NCBI RefSeq assembly: GCF_000964085.1
Contig: NZ_JZRB01000020.1
Location: 1 to 48,752 of the forward strand
Source: Luteibacter yeojuensis
Lineage (GTDB): Bacteria > Pseudomonadota > Gammaproteobacteria > Xanthomonadales > Rhodanobacteraceae
Reading direction: 5' to 3'
Length of the DNA stretch: 48,752 bases
Part shown: positions 27,826 to 37,036 of the stretch, piece after piece
How positions within the stretch are numbered: position 1 is the stretch's first letter
Layout: the number at the start of each line of letters is the position of its first letter
The notes under the pieces: generated by a model
The model's database searches: none
What the model was told of the DNA's origin: nothing
The model's input: the letters and a program-made list of their open reading frames with translations, nothing else
Position numbers and translations under genes: made by a program

Positions 27826-28452
27826 CTACGGGCCCAGCTGCCAGGTGTCGATCGCCAGGCGCACCTTTAACGGGGCTTTTTCCGCGAAGACCTTGCTCGG
27901 CATCGGCGGCTGGTGGGTGGCGTCCCAGGCCTTGTAGTCGACCACCCAGCCATCCTGCGTGAGCTGTGACGGCAGGCGGTCGTCGCCGAAGCGGATATCG
28001 GCCGGCCCCGTGTCGGCGCGCAGGCCGAGGACCCAGCGCTTCAGTTCCGCCATGGGGATCTGCCAGCCGACGGCCTGCGCCATCAGCGTCTCGGCATCGG
28101 GCCCGTGGCGGGTGCCGCCGTCCAGGCCCTCCAGGTCGGCGCCATCGGGGCCACCAACGAGGCGGAAGCTGCGGCCCGTGACCGGGGCCCGCACGGTGAA
28201 CTCATAGCGCTCGCCGTCCTGCTTCCACGTCAGCGCGCCCGAGCCGGAATCCTTGCCATCGGATACCGAGAGCTTGCCCTGCAGGGTCCAGTGGCTGGTA
28301 TCGGCGAGGGCGCGTTCGCGCTGCTCCTGCTGGCCCAGGGTGACGACATCGCCCGCGTTATGCACCGCGGGGCGGGTGGTGGCGCAGGCGGCGAGCAGCA
28401 GCGGCAGCAGGGCCGCGAGGGCCCCGCGGGGGGCGGAAAGGGATCGGCTCAC
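27826..28452 (-). CDS. lolB: Outer-membrane lipoprotein insertion protein LolB
   Basis: LolB accepts lipoproteins from LolA and inserts them in the outer membrane. It has 208 residues from the GTG at 28452. A lipoprotein signal peptide ends in the lipobox LLAAC with Cys23. The LolB fold sequence includes [36 protein letters not shown]. It overlaps the TPR lipoprotein gene by 4 bases (GTGA) and lies upstream of ispE, the usual lolB-ispE order, here separated by a REP pair and the GNAT domain. Confidence 0.92.
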   Translation of the reverse strand: MSRSLSAPRGALAALLPLLLAACATTRPAVHNAGDVVTLGQQEQRERALADTSHWTLQGKLSVSDGKDSGSGALTWKQDGERYEFTVRAPVTGRSFRLVGGPDGADLEGLDGGTRHGPDAETLMAQAVGWQIPMAELKRWVLGLRADTGPADIRFGDDRLPSQLTQDGWVVDYKAWDATHQPPMPSKVFAEKAPLKVRLAIDTWQLGP

Positions 28453-30197
28453 GGGGTGAATTTCTTCTCGGTTTTCTTCAGCTGGGCGTTCTTAGGGTCG
28501 ATGCGGCGCACCTCGTTCAGCACCTTGCGGGCCTCGTCGTGCTCGCCGCGCTGCCATAGCACCTCAGCCAGGTGGACGCCGATGTCGCCGTCCTTCTGCT
28601 TCGCCCACGCGCCACGCAGCGTGCTCTCGGCCTGGTCGAGCTGGCCCTGGCGGAACTGCAGCCAGCCCCAGGAATCGGCCACGGAAGGGTCGTCCGGCCG
28701 CGCGCTGCGCGCCGCCTGCAGCAGGGTCTGCGCCTCGGGCAGGTCGCGGTTGTTGTCGGCCAGCGTGTAACCCAGCGCGTTGCTGGCCTCGATATCGCCC
28801 GGCTTCATGTCGAGCACCTTGCGGAAATCGGCCACGGCCTGGTCGACGCGGCCGGCCTCGGCGTAAGCGAGCCCGCGCGCATAGAGCATCTCGGTGTCGT
28901 CGGGCTTCACGCGCAGGGCCTTGTCGTACGCGGCGGCCGCGGCGTCGAACTGGCCCGCGTCCATGTACAGCTCGGCATCCACCGCGAACGCCTTCTGCAG
29001 GGCATCCGGCCGGTCGGCGTAGCTGGTCTGCAGGTCGGCGACCACCTGGTGGGCGTCGTCGTCCTTGCCCTGGGCGTGCAGGATGACGGCGCTGCGCACG
29101 GAGGCATCGAAGGCGCGCGGGTCGTCGTCGCCCACGGCGGCGTACCAGTCGAGGGCGTCGTCCTTCTTGTCCTGCAGCTCGGCCAGCTGGCCGAGGGTGA
29201 ACGCGTTATCGGCCTGCACGTCGTCGGGCTGCCGGCGGATCTCGTCATAAAGGCGACGGATGGCGGCCTTGTCAGCCGCGCGGGCCGCCAGGGTCATGCG
29301 CATGCTGTAGGTGTCGGCGTCCTGCGCGCCTTGCGCCAGCACGCGGGCGGCTTCTTTCTCGTCGCCGCCCTGGGCGAGCACCGAGCCGTAGGCGAGGCGC
29401 AGGCGCGGGTTCTTCGGGTCGGCCGCGACCGCTTTGGCAAACAGCTTCTTCGCCCCGGCCTTGTCGCCCGCGTGGAATTTCTGCTGGGCGGCCCAGGCAT
29501 AGGTGGTGCCGTCATGGAAGCGCTTGAGGGCCTCGGCCCCGATGCGCTGGGCGTAATCGTGGCGGCCCAGGTTCTCGCCCAGCTCGGCCATGGCCAGCCA
29601 GGCCGTGGAATCGTTGGGCAGGCGCTGCGGCGTGGCGATGCGCTCGAGCAGCACGCCGGCCTGGGCGGCGTCGCGGGCCTGTACGAGCGTGCGGCCAAAG
29701 GCGCGCCAGGCGTCCGGGCCACCGGCCGCCACCAGGGTTTCGAGCTGGCGCTGGGCCTCGGCGGTGTCGCCGCGGTCGAGCGCCATGCGCGCCCTGCCCT
29801 CGGCCAGCTCGCCCGGTTTCGCACCCAGGGCGGCCCAGCGGTCGAGCGCCTTGCCCGCAGCGGCCTGGTCGTGGATGGCGAGGGCCAGCTCGGCGGCGCG
29901 GCTGGCCACCTTCGGGTCGTCGCTGAGGGCCGCGGCGCGGCCGTAGGCGTCTGACGCGGCCTTGAGATCGTTGTGGGCGATGGCGAAATCGCCGGCCATG
30001 ACCTGGGCCTCGAGGTCGCGCTCGGGTGGCACGATGGCCACCTGCAGGCGGTCGAGCGGCTGGACGCCGGTGCGGACCTGGCGGGGCTGCTGCCCGGCGG
30101 GCGGCGTGGCGGTGGCGCAACCGGCAAGGGCCGCGGCGGCACCCATGAGGACCACAAAATGCCGCACTAGCTTGAACTTGGACCGACCGCTCAGCAC
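28449..30197 (-). CDS. TPR-repeat lipoprotein
   Basis: A 582-residue predicted lipoprotein made largely of tetratricopeptide repeats. It starts at a GTG with GGAG 6 bases upstream. The signal peptide ends in the lipobox ALAGC (Cys27). TPR-like units run through most of the protein, e.g. AAAAYDKALRVKPDDTEMLYARGLAYAEAGRVDQAVADFRKVLDMKPGD split over residues about 430-480. Coupling to lolB by a 4-base overlap suggests a role in envelope biogenesis, which is inference. It is divergent from hemA. Confidence 0.85.
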   Translation of the reverse strand: MLSGRSKFKLVRHFVVLMGAAAALAGCATATPPAGQQPRQVRTGVQPLDRLQVAIVPPERDLEAQVMAGDFAIAHNDLKAASDAYGRAAALSDDPKVASRAAELALAIHDQAAAGKALDRWAALGAKPGELAEGRARMALDRGDTAEAQRQLETLVAAGGPDAWRAFGRTLVQARDAAQAGVLLERIATPQRLPNDSTAWLAMAELGENLGRHDYAQRIGAEALKRFHDGTTYAWAAQQKFHAGDKAGAKKLFAKAVAADPKNPRLRLAYGSVLAQGGDEKEAARVLAQGAQDADTYSMRMTLAARAADKAAIRRLYDEIRRQPDDVQADNAFTLGQLAELQDKKDDALDWYAAVGDDDPRAFDASVRSAVILHAQGKDDDAHQVVADLQTSYADRPDALQKAFAVDAELYMDAGQFDAAAAAYDKALRVKPDDTEMLYARGLAYAEAGRVDQAVADFRKVLDMKPGDIEASNALGYTLADNNRDLPEAQTLLQAARSARPDDPSVADSWGWLQFRQGQLDQAESTLRGAWAKQKDGDIGVHLAEVLWQRGEHDEARKVLNEVRRIDPKNAQLKKTEKKFTP

Positions 30198-30282
30198 ACT
30201 ACTCTCCGTTGTTTTCCGCTAGTCAGCGCACAATGCGCCCTTAGCTTAGCCGACGCCACCCCCGCCGAGCGCCGCCGCCGAC

Positions 30283-31554
30283 ATGCCACTCATCGCCCTC
30301 GGGCTCAACCACCTCACCGCGCCGGTCAGCCTGCGCGAGCAGGTGGCGTTCGACGAAACGGTGGCGGCCGAGGCCCTGGGCGACCTCACCGCCCAGCCGG
30401 GCGTGGAGGAGGCCATGATCCTCTCCACCTGCAACCGCACCGAGCTCTACGTGAGCGTGGCCGACGGTTTCCAGGGGGTGCCGGGGCAATGGTTGTCCCG
30501 GCAACACCGGTTGACCCCGCAACGCCTCGATGAGTTCCTCTACCGGCACGACGAGCACGATGCCGTGCGCCACATGTTCCGCGTGGCCACCGGGCTCGAC
30601 TCGATGGTGCTGGGCGAGCCGCAGATCCTGGGCCAGGTGAAAGATGCCTACCAGCAGGCGCGCAGCGCCAACGCGCTGAAGGCCCCCATGGAGCGCCTGC
30701 TGCAGCACACGTTCGCCGTGGCCAAGCGCGTCCGTACGGATACCCGCATCGGCGCGCACACCGTCTCGGTGGCCTACACCGCGGTGCGCCTGGCCGAGCA
30801 GGTGTTCACCGACCTGCGCCAGGCCTGCGTGCTGCTGATCGGCGCGGGCGAGACGATCGAGCTGGCCGCGCGCCACCTTGCCGACAAGCAGGTGCGCCGG
30901 CTCATCGTCGCCAACCGCACGCTCGAGAACGCCCAGGAGCTGGCCGGCCGCTACAGCGGCTACGCCATCGCCCTGGCCGACCTGCCCCGCCACCTGGCCG
31001 AGGCCGACATCGTCATCAGCTCCACGGCGGCGCGCCAGCCCGTAGTCACGAAGGCCATGGTGGCCGACGCCATCGCCCAGCGCCGCCGCCGGCCCATGTT
31101 CATGGTGGATATCGCCGTGCCACGCGATATCGAACCGGGCGTGGCCCAGCTCGACGACGTGTACCTCTACGGCATCGACGACCTCAAGCAGGTCATCGAC
31201 GAGAACCGCCGTTCGCGCGAGCTCGCCGCCCGCGAGGCCGATGCCATCATCGACCTGCAGGTGGAGCGCTACATGTCGTGGCGCCGCGCGCTTACCCTGC
31301 GCAACCCCGCCGTCGACATGCGCGTGGCCGCCGAAGCCCAGCGCGACGAGGTACTGGCCAAGGCCCAGGCCATGCTCGCCAGGGGCCGCCCGGCCGAGGA
31401 AGCCCTGGCCTTCCTCGCCAACACGCTCACCAACAAGCTGCTCCACGCCCCCAGCGCCCGCCTGCGCGACGCCGCTCTTTCGGGCGACCTCGACCTGCTC
31501 CACGCGGCCGGCCGCCTCTACGGGCTGGACCCGGACGACGACGTTTCCGCATGA
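30283..31554 (+). CDS. hemA: Glutamyl-tRNA reductase
   Basis: Reduces glutamyl-tRNA(Glu) to glutamate-1-semialdehyde with NADPH, the first step of C5-pathway tetrapyrrole synthesis. It has 423 residues. The N terminus is [20 protein letters not shown]; the catalytic Cys lies in [12 protein letters not shown] (about 45-56). [16 protein letters not shown] is the NADPH-binding motif, and the C-terminal dimerisation helix ends the protein. It is followed by prfA after 31 bases, the classic hemA-prfA pair. Confidence 0.96.
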   Translation: MPLIALGLNHLTAPVSLREQVAFDETVAAEALGDLTAQPGVEEAMILSTCNRTELYVSVADGFQGVPGQWLSRQHRLTPQRLDEFLYRHDEHDAVRHMFRVATGLDSMVLGEPQILGQVKDAYQQARSANALKAPMERLLQHTFAVAKRVRTDTRIGAHTVSVAYTAVRLAEQVFTDLRQACVLLIGAGETIELAARHLADKQVRRLIVANRTLENAQELAGRYSGYAIALADLPRHLAEADIVISSTAARQPVVTKAMVADAIAQRRRRPMFMVDIAVPRDIEPGVAQLDDVYLYGIDDLKQVIDENRRSRELAAREADAIIDLQVERYMSWRRALTLRNPAVDMRVAAEAQRDEVLAKAQAMLARGRPAEEALAFLANTLTNKLLHAPSARLRDAALSGDLDLLHAAGRLYGLDPDDDVSA

Positions 31555-31585
31555 TGTACGGCTTGAGCCGCCATCGTGCCCCCAG

Positions 31586-32662
31586 ATGACCCCGTCGATC
31601 CGCCGCAAACTCGAAGCCCTCGCCGAACGCCACGAAGAGGTGGGCCTGCTGCTGGCCCAGCCCGACGTGCTGGCCGACGGCAACCGCTTCCGCGATCTTT
31701 CGCGTGAATACGCCCAGCTCGAACCCGTGGCCACCTCGCTGAAGGAACACGACGACGCCGAGCGCGAGCTGGCCGACACGAAGGCCATGCTCGACGACCC
31801 CGACATGCGCGAGATGGCCGCCGACGATATCGAGCGGATCGAGCGCCGCCTTGTCGAGCTCGACGGCGAGCTGCAGGTGTTGCTGCTGCCCAAGGACCCG
31901 CGCGACGACGGCAACCTGTTCCTCGAAGTGCGTGCCGGCACCGGCGGCGACGAGGCCGCCATCTTCGCCGGCGACCTGTTCCGCATGTACGCCCGCTACG
32001 CCGAGCGCATGCGCTGGCACGTCGAGATCCTCAACGCGAACGAGGGCGAGCACGGCGGCTACAAGGAAGTGGTGGCGCGCATCGAGGGCCGCGGTGCCTA
32101 CTCGCGGCTGAAGTTCGAATCCGGCACCCACCGCGTGCAGCGCGTGCCCGAGACGGAATCACAGGGCCGCATCCACACCTCGGCCGCCACGGTGGCCATC
32201 CTCCCCGAGCAGGACGAGGTGGGCGACATCGAGATCCGCGACGCCGACCTGAAGGTGGATACCTTCCGCGCCTCCGGCGCGGGTGGCCAGCACGTGAACA
32301 AGACCGACTCGGCCATCCGCATCACCCACCTGCCCACGGGCACGGTCGTGGAGTGCCAGGACGAGCGCAGCCAGCACAAGAACCGCGCACGCGCCATGAG
32401 CCTGCTCAAGGCCCGCCTGCTCGACGCCGAGCGCAGCAAGCAGAGCGCCGCCCAGGCCGAGGAACGCCGCCTGCAGGTGGGCTCCGGCGACCGCAGCCAG
32501 CGCATCCGCACGTACAACTTCCCGCAGGGGCGCATCACGGACCACCGTATCAACCTCACGCTGTATCGGCTGGTGGAGGTGATGCAGGGGGATATGGATG
32601 AGCTGGTGGATACGCTGACGCGTGAGAACCAGGTGGATGAGTTGAGGGGGCTGGGCGACTAG
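31586..32662 (+). CDS. prfA: Peptide chain release factor 1
   Basis: RF1 reads UAA and UAG and triggers peptidyl-tRNA hydrolysis. It has 358 residues from the ATG at 31586; the open frame continues upstream into hemA but without RF1 sequence. The codon-recognition tripeptide is PET in [13 protein letters not shown] (the PxT motif of RF1, not the SPF of RF2), and the catalytic GGQ is in [15 protein letters not shown]. The usual next gene, the methyltransferase prmC that modifies this Gln, is not adjacent. Confidence 0.95.
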   Translation: MTPSIRRKLEALAERHEEVGLLLAQPDVLADGNRFRDLSREYAQLEPVATSLKEHDDAERELADTKAMLDDPDMREMAADDIERIERRLVELDGELQVLLLPKDPRDDGNLFLEVRAGTGGDEAAIFAGDLFRMYARYAERMRWHVEILNANEGEHGGYKEVVARIEGRGAYSRLKFESGTHRVQRVPETESQGRIHTSAATVAILPEQDEVGDIEIRDADLKVDTFRASGAGGQHVNKTDSAIRITHLPTGTVVECQDERSQHKNRARAMSLLKARLLDAERSKQSAAQAEERRLQVGSGDRSQRIRTYNFPQGRITDHRINLTLYRLVEVMQGDMDELVDTLTRENQVDELRGLGD

Positions 32663-32725
32663 AGCGGAGGCGGGGGATGGGAAGTGGGGGCGCATGGGGT
32701 GCCCCCTGCCGCACGCCCCAACCCC

Positions 32726-32769
32726 GTGGGAGCGCGCTTGCGCGCGATCGCGCGCAAGCGCGCTCCCAC
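32726..32769. repeat. Perfect 44-bp palindrome of two overlapping REP units
   Basis: Two inverted REP units (GCG/CGC stem) meet tail to tail and share the central CGATCG, giving 22-bp arms with no mismatch and no loop. It lies in the 162-base gap between prfA and the PPK2 gene and is the most compact REP pair in the window. The rest of the gap shows no promoter I can support. Confidence 0.9.
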
Positions 32770-32824
32770 AATGTCGTGACGCAAGCTGGGGCAGAATGCC
32801 TCTTTCGTCCCAGGAAGCCGTGGC

Positions 32825-33598
32825 ATGGGTAAGAAAAAGAAACAGTACGAGCACGACCTCGAGGCCCTCCAGGTCGAACTGGTCGGCCTCACCCGCTGGC
32901 TGCGCCGCACCGGCAAGCGCATGGTGGTGGTCTTCGAAGGCCGCGATGCCGCCGGCAAGGGCGGCACCATCAAGGCCATCACCGACAAGCTCGATACGCG
33001 GGCCGCGCGCGTGGTGGCCCTGGGCAAGCCGACGCCCCAGGAAGAAACCCAGTGGTACTTCCAGCGCTACGTGGAGCACCTGCCGGCGGCGGGCGAGCTC
33101 GTGCTGTTCGACCGCAGCTGGTACAACCGCGCCGTGGTGGAGCCTGCCATGGGCTTCTGTACGCCCGAACAGTACGACGCGTTCATGAAGGCCTGTCCCG
33201 CCTTCGAGAAACTGCTCACCGACGACGGCATCCTGCTGTTCAAGTACTGGCTGGCCGTGGACCAGGCCGAGCAGGAAGAACGCTTCGCCGAGCGCGCGGA
33301 AGACCCGCTCAAGCGCTGGAAGCTCTCGCCCGTGGACATCAAGGGCCGCGAGAAATACGAAGAAATGGGCGACTTGCGCGACACGATGATCCAGCACACC
33401 GACAAGCCTGACGCGCCGTGGTTCATCGCCGACTTCAACGACCAGAAGAAAGGCCGCCTGGACCTCATCCGCCACCTGCTCGACCAGGTGCCCGACAAGC
33501 TGGTGCCGGACCAGGGAGTGGAGCTGCCCAAGCTGAAGGGCAAGCCGCGGAAAGAACGCGTCACCGCGAAGGCGGTGAAGGTACCGAAGGTCTACTGA
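32825..33598 (+). CDS. Polyphosphate kinase 2 family protein
   Basis: Class I PPK2-type kinase that transfers phosphate between polyphosphate and nucleoside diphosphates or monophosphates. It has 257 residues. Walker A is FEGRDAAGKGGTIK (37-50), Walker B LFDRSWYNRA (94-103), and the lid is the basic segment PLKRWKLSPVDIKGREK (161-177). The start MGKKKKQYEHDLEALQ has AGGA upstream. Its last 38 bases overlap the convergent ctaG-like gene. Whether it prefers NDP or NMP cannot be settled by eye. Confidence 0.92.
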   Translation: MGKKKKQYEHDLEALQVELVGLTRWLRRTGKRMVVVFEGRDAAGKGGTIKAITDKLDTRAARVVALGKPTPQEETQWYFQRYVEHLPAAGELVLFDRSWYNRAVVEPAMGFCTPEQYDAFMKACPAFEKLLTDDGILLFKYWLAVDQAEQEERFAERAEDPLKRWKLSPVDIKGREKYEEMGDLRDTMIQHTDKPDAPWFIADFNDQKKGRLDLIRHLLDQVPDKLVPDQGVELPKLKGKPRKERVTAKAVKVPKVY

Positions 33599-34436
33599 CC
33601 CGGCGCACTACGGGCGGCCGCTTCGGCAGCCGCCCCGTGCGCGACAGGCGCAGCCACTGGCGCATGGCCAGCAGGCCGCCGATGGATTCGATGATGGCCG
33701 CCGGCACCCACATGATGACGCCGCCGATGAGCTGGCCGGTGAGCACGTTCATCGTGAAGGCGCGGCCGCAGATCTCGAAGATGGGATAGAGGTCAGCCTT
33801 CGAGAAGGTGACGATGGCGCCCGCCACGATCTGCGGGGTCATGGTGAACGCCGGCGACAGCACGCGGATGCCGGGCGTCATGCGCCCCGGCGGCTTGGGG
33901 CGGTGGTCGAGCACCAGCCACCAGTAGGCCAGGCCCGAGGCCATCATCGACCAGTTCATGAAACGGTAGATGCGCCAGTCGAGCATCGCCAGCGTCTGCA
34001 TGTCGGGGATGAGCCACACCAGGATCAGCGCAACGAACGAGAGCGTGACGAAGGCCGGGTTGAGCAGCACCGCCGCCACGGCGCGCCCGGCCCACGAGCG
34101 CCCCGCCCTGCGCAGGCGCACGCGCCATGGCAGTGGCAGGCCCTTGCGCAGCACGGTGCCCGGGTAAGACGCGATGATCAGCAACGGCGCCAGGTGGTGC
34201 AGCAACACCTGCTGGATACGGTGCATGAAGAACTCATGCTCGAAGAAGTAATCCAGGTAGGTGTGCAGCGTGACATACACGATGGCCATGCCCGCCCAGA
34301 ACGCGGCGCGGCGGCCCACTGGCACGCGCAGGCGCCGCGCGCCCGCCGCATACAGCCATGCGATGGCGACGAAGGCCAGCAGGAAGCTCCACGAGAACTC
34401 CCACGGCACGATCCACTTCAGCAGCCCCCCGCCCAC
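33561..34436 (-). CDS. CtaG-type cytochrome c oxidase assembly membrane protein (caa3_CtaG)
   Basis: A 291-residue polytopic inner-membrane protein of the caa3_CtaG family, linked to cytochrome oxidase assembly in Bacillus. It starts at a GTG 3 bases after the GldG-like gene. About seven hydrophobic segments are visible, with HRIQQVLLHHLAPLLII and a His/Asp motif in HTYLDYFFEHEFFMH that could bind metal. The C terminus is a basic tail (RLPKRPPVVRRVSRPS) that overlaps the PPK2 gene on the other strand. Its role here is inferred from the family only; no oxidase genes are nearby. Confidence 0.82.
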   Translation of the reverse strand: MGGGLLKWIVPWEFSWSFLLAFVAIAWLYAAGARRLRVPVGRRAAFWAGMAIVYVTLHTYLDYFFEHEFFMHRIQQVLLHHLAPLLIIASYPGTVLRKGLPLPWRVRLRRAGRSWAGRAVAAVLLNPAFVTLSFVALILVWLIPDMQTLAMLDWRIYRFMNWSMMASGLAYWWLVLDHRPKPPGRMTPGIRVLSPAFTMTPQIVAGAIVTFSKADLYPIFEICGRAFTMNVLTGQLIGGVIMWVPAAIIESIGGLLAMRQWLRLSRTGRLPKRPPVVRRVSRPSVPSPPSR

Positions 34437-34439
34437 GGC

Positions 34440-36302
34440 TTACATCTCCCGGCGCGCGCGGCGCGTGCGGCGCCAGCCGAACAACAAGCCCGCCAGGGCC
34501 ACGAGCGCGGGCACCAACACGATGTTGATGAACTTCAGGCGCATGCCCAGCGCGTCGATCTCGGCGTTGAGCTGGTGCTGCACGTCGCGCAACTCCTTGC
34601 CGATGGCAAGCTTGCGCTGCAGGTATTGCTCCACTTCCTTGCGCTGCTGCGAGGTGAGCGTGTTGGTCGCGGCGGCGCCCTTCGCAGGCTGCAGCTCGGC
34701 AAGGCGGCGCTGCGTGTCGTACAGCTCGTTCTCGAGCTCGCGCTTCTTCACGATGAACTTGCGATCGGCCGCGGCCTGCATGGCCCGCACGCGCGTGAAC
34801 GGCCGCTGCAGGTTGGCGCGGCCGCGGATCGACAACAGCGCCGTGGAACCACCGAGGTTATCCACGATGTTGGCGATGAAGTCGCCGTTGTTCGCGAACG
34901 GCGTGAGCTGCTGCTGGCCCAGCAAGGGCTGCACATCGAGCCACAGGCGGTCGGAGAGCAGGTCGGTATCAGCGATAAGCACGACCTCGCCCGGCGCGGC
35001 GGCGACATCGAGGTGGCCGGCGCCCTTGCGCCCGGGGAAGGCCGTGTGGAACGTGTCGCGCAGGCGCGCCGCGACCACGTAGCGATCGTGGCTGGGCTCG
35101 TAGTTCTCCAGCAGCGTCGACGGGTCGGCCACGGCATCGCGCACGCGCTGCGACGGCACCACCGTGGCCTCGTCGGAGGTCTGCACCAGCGGCAGCAGGC
35201 GCGCCTTCGTATCCGGCGCGAGCTCGAAGAAGCCCGCGGTGGAAACGTTGATGCGCTGAAGGCTCGCCGTCACCACGTCGTCGTGGTTCAGGTCCTGCGC
35301 CGACAGGCCAAGCATGGCCGCATGCGGCACGCTGTTGCCGTTGAGCTCGATGGTGAGCGCCTGCGAGCGGTCGAGCACCACCTTGCCCGGGTCGTACACC
35401 ACGCCCCAGGCCCCGAACAGGCGGCGCAGGTCGGAATCGTGGTCGTCCACGGTGCCGTTCGAATCGATCAGTGGCGCGGTATCCATCTCCGCATCGGGGT
35501 CGACGAACACCACCAGGTGCCCGCCGTGCAGCACGTACTGGTCGATGGCGTACTGGGCGTCGTCGCTGAGCTTCTTGGGGTGGATGAGCAACAGCACGTT
35601 CACCGAGGGGTCGATGCGCGTGAGGCCCTCCGGGTCGATCGTGGTCACATCGGCCAGCTGGTCGAGCTGGCGCACCACCGACCAGGGTTGCTCGCCGATG
35701 ACGAGGTTGCCCTCGACGGGTAGCGAGCTCAGGACGCCAATCTTCGGCTTGCGCGGGGCACCCAGTTCGTACAGCAGCTTGGCGATGTCGTACTCGACGA
35801 ACGCCTCGCGTGCCGGGTCGAAGAAGGCGATGGCCTGTGATGTCGTCGCATCGCCCGTGCCCGTCGTGCCGACCAGACCAAAGAACACGCGCTCGCCGTT
35901 GCTGCCGCCACTGGCCGGCGTGAGCCCATAGCTTTCCGCGGCGTCCTCATCGTCGGAGTACGGCACCGGGTCGATCACCCGCAAACGGATGCGCCCATGC
36001 GCCCGCACGGCGATCTCGCGCAGCATCTCCAGGATGCGCTGCTCATAGCTGCGCAGTTGCGGCAGCTCGCGGGTGGCGTGCTCGGAGAAGTACAGGGTGA
36101 GCGTCAGCGGCTTGGCGAGGCCATCGACGATGTTTTCCGTGCCCGGGGTGAGCGTGTAGATGCGATCCTCGGTGAGGTCGATGCGGGCCGTGCGCAGCGA
36201 CAGCGAGCTGGCGCCGATGACGGCGAGGAACAGCACCGCCACGGCGACGAGGCCGAGCCGCAGCAGGTTGGCCCGCGAAAGGGCGAACGAGGGCCGCTTC
36301 AT
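34440..36302 (-). CDS. GldG-like ABC auxiliary protein (DUF4350/ABC_transp_aux type)
   Basis: A 620-residue membrane-anchored protein from the ATG at 36302 (MKRPSFALSRANLLRLGLV); the open frame upstream overlaps the permease gene and is not used. It has one N-terminal membrane helix (about 14-34), a long extracytoplasmic part with the GldG-type opening LSLRTARIDLTEDRIYTLTPGTENIVDGL, a glutamine-rich coiled-coil stretch near 535-590 and a C-terminal helix followed by a basic end (GWRRTRRARREM). It shares one base with the permease stop. GldG-like proteins serve gliding motility in Bacteroidetes, but in proteobacteria this three-gene set is of unknown function. Confidence 0.85.
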   Translation of the reverse strand: MKRPSFALSRANLLRLGLVAVAVLFLAVIGASSLSLRTARIDLTEDRIYTLTPGTENIVDGLAKPLTLTLYFSEHATRELPQLRSYEQRILEMLREIAVRAHGRIRLRVIDPVPYSDDEDAAESYGLTPASGGSNGERVFFGLVGTTGTGDATTSQAIAFFDPAREAFVEYDIAKLLYELGAPRKPKIGVLSSLPVEGNLVIGEQPWSVVRQLDQLADVTTIDPEGLTRIDPSVNVLLLIHPKKLSDDAQYAIDQYVLHGGHLVVFVDPDAEMDTAPLIDSNGTVDDHDSDLRRLFGAWGVVYDPGKVVLDRSQALTIELNGNSVPHAAMLGLSAQDLNHDDVVTASLQRINVSTAGFFELAPDTKARLLPLVQTSDEATVVPSQRVRDAVADPSTLLENYEPSHDRYVVAARLRDTFHTAFPGRKGAGHLDVAAAPGEVVLIADTDLLSDRLWLDVQPLLGQQQLTPFANNGDFIANIVDNLGGSTALLSIRGRANLQRPFTRVRAMQAAADRKFIVKKRELENELYDTQRRLAELQPAKGAAATNTLTSQQRKEVEQYLQRKLAIGKELRDVQHQLNAEIDALGMRLKFINIVLVPALVALAGLLFGWRRTRRARREM

Positions 36303-37036
36303 CAGCGCGTCCTCTTCAGGTCGAGCACGAGCACGGCCGCCCCCAGCCACGCCACGATCATGGCGCCGAAGTACACCAGGTCGCGCAGGTCGAGCACGCC
36401 ACGCGCGATGGCGTTGGCATGCCGGACGATCGAGAGCTGGCCCATGGCGCCGATAAGCTTGGGCGGCAGCGCGTCCTGGAAGAAATCGAGCACCTGCGGC
36501 TGGCCCACCAGCAGCAGCACGAAGCACAGCGAGGCGGTGAGGATGAACGCGATGACCTGGCTGCGCGTGGCCGTGGACATGCACGCACCGATGGCGAGGA
36601 ACGCGCCGGCCATGAGCCAGCTGCCGATGTAGCCCGACACGATGACGCCGTTATCCGGCTGGCCGAGGTAATTCACCGTGACCCAGATGGGGAACGTCAG
36701 CGCGAGGCAGATACCGATGAAGCCCCACGCGGCGAGGAACTTGCCCAGGACCGCCTGCGAGATGCTCACCGGCAGCGAAAGGAGCAGCTCCAGCGTGCCC
36801 GAGGCGCGCTCTTCCGCCCACATCGACATCGTCACCGCCGGCACCAGCACCAGGTACAACCAAGGGTGCATGTCGAAGAACGGCTGCAGGTCGGCCAGGC
36901 CACGGTCGTAGAAATCGCCCGTGTAAAACGTCAGCACGCCCGACAGCACCAGGAAGATCACCATGAACACATAGGCCACGGGCGTGACGAAATAAGCCCG
37001 CAGCTCGCGCCGGACGATGGCAGCCACGGCGCTCAT
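36302..37036 (-). CDS. ABC transporter permease, GldF-like
   Basis: A 244-residue ABC-2 type membrane subunit with about six membrane segments. It starts MSAVAAIVRRELRAYFVTPV and has the cytoplasmic coupling sequence MSMWAEERASGTLELLLSLPVS typical of ABC-2 permeases. It overlaps the ATPase gene by 4 bases upstream and the GldG-like gene by 1 base downstream, so the three are one translation-coupled unit. Confidence 0.9.
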   Translation of the reverse strand: MSAVAAIVRRELRAYFVTPVAYVFMVIFLVLSGVLTFYTGDFYDRGLADLQPFFDMHPWLYLVLVPAVTMSMWAEERASGTLELLLSLPVSISQAVLGKFLAAWGFIGICLALTFPIWVTVNYLGQPDNGVIVSGYIGSWLMAGAFLAIGACMSTATRSQVIAFILTASLCFVLLLVGQPQVLDFFQDALPPKLIGAMGQLSIVRHANAIARGVLDLRDLVYFGAMIVAWLGAAVLVLDLKRTR

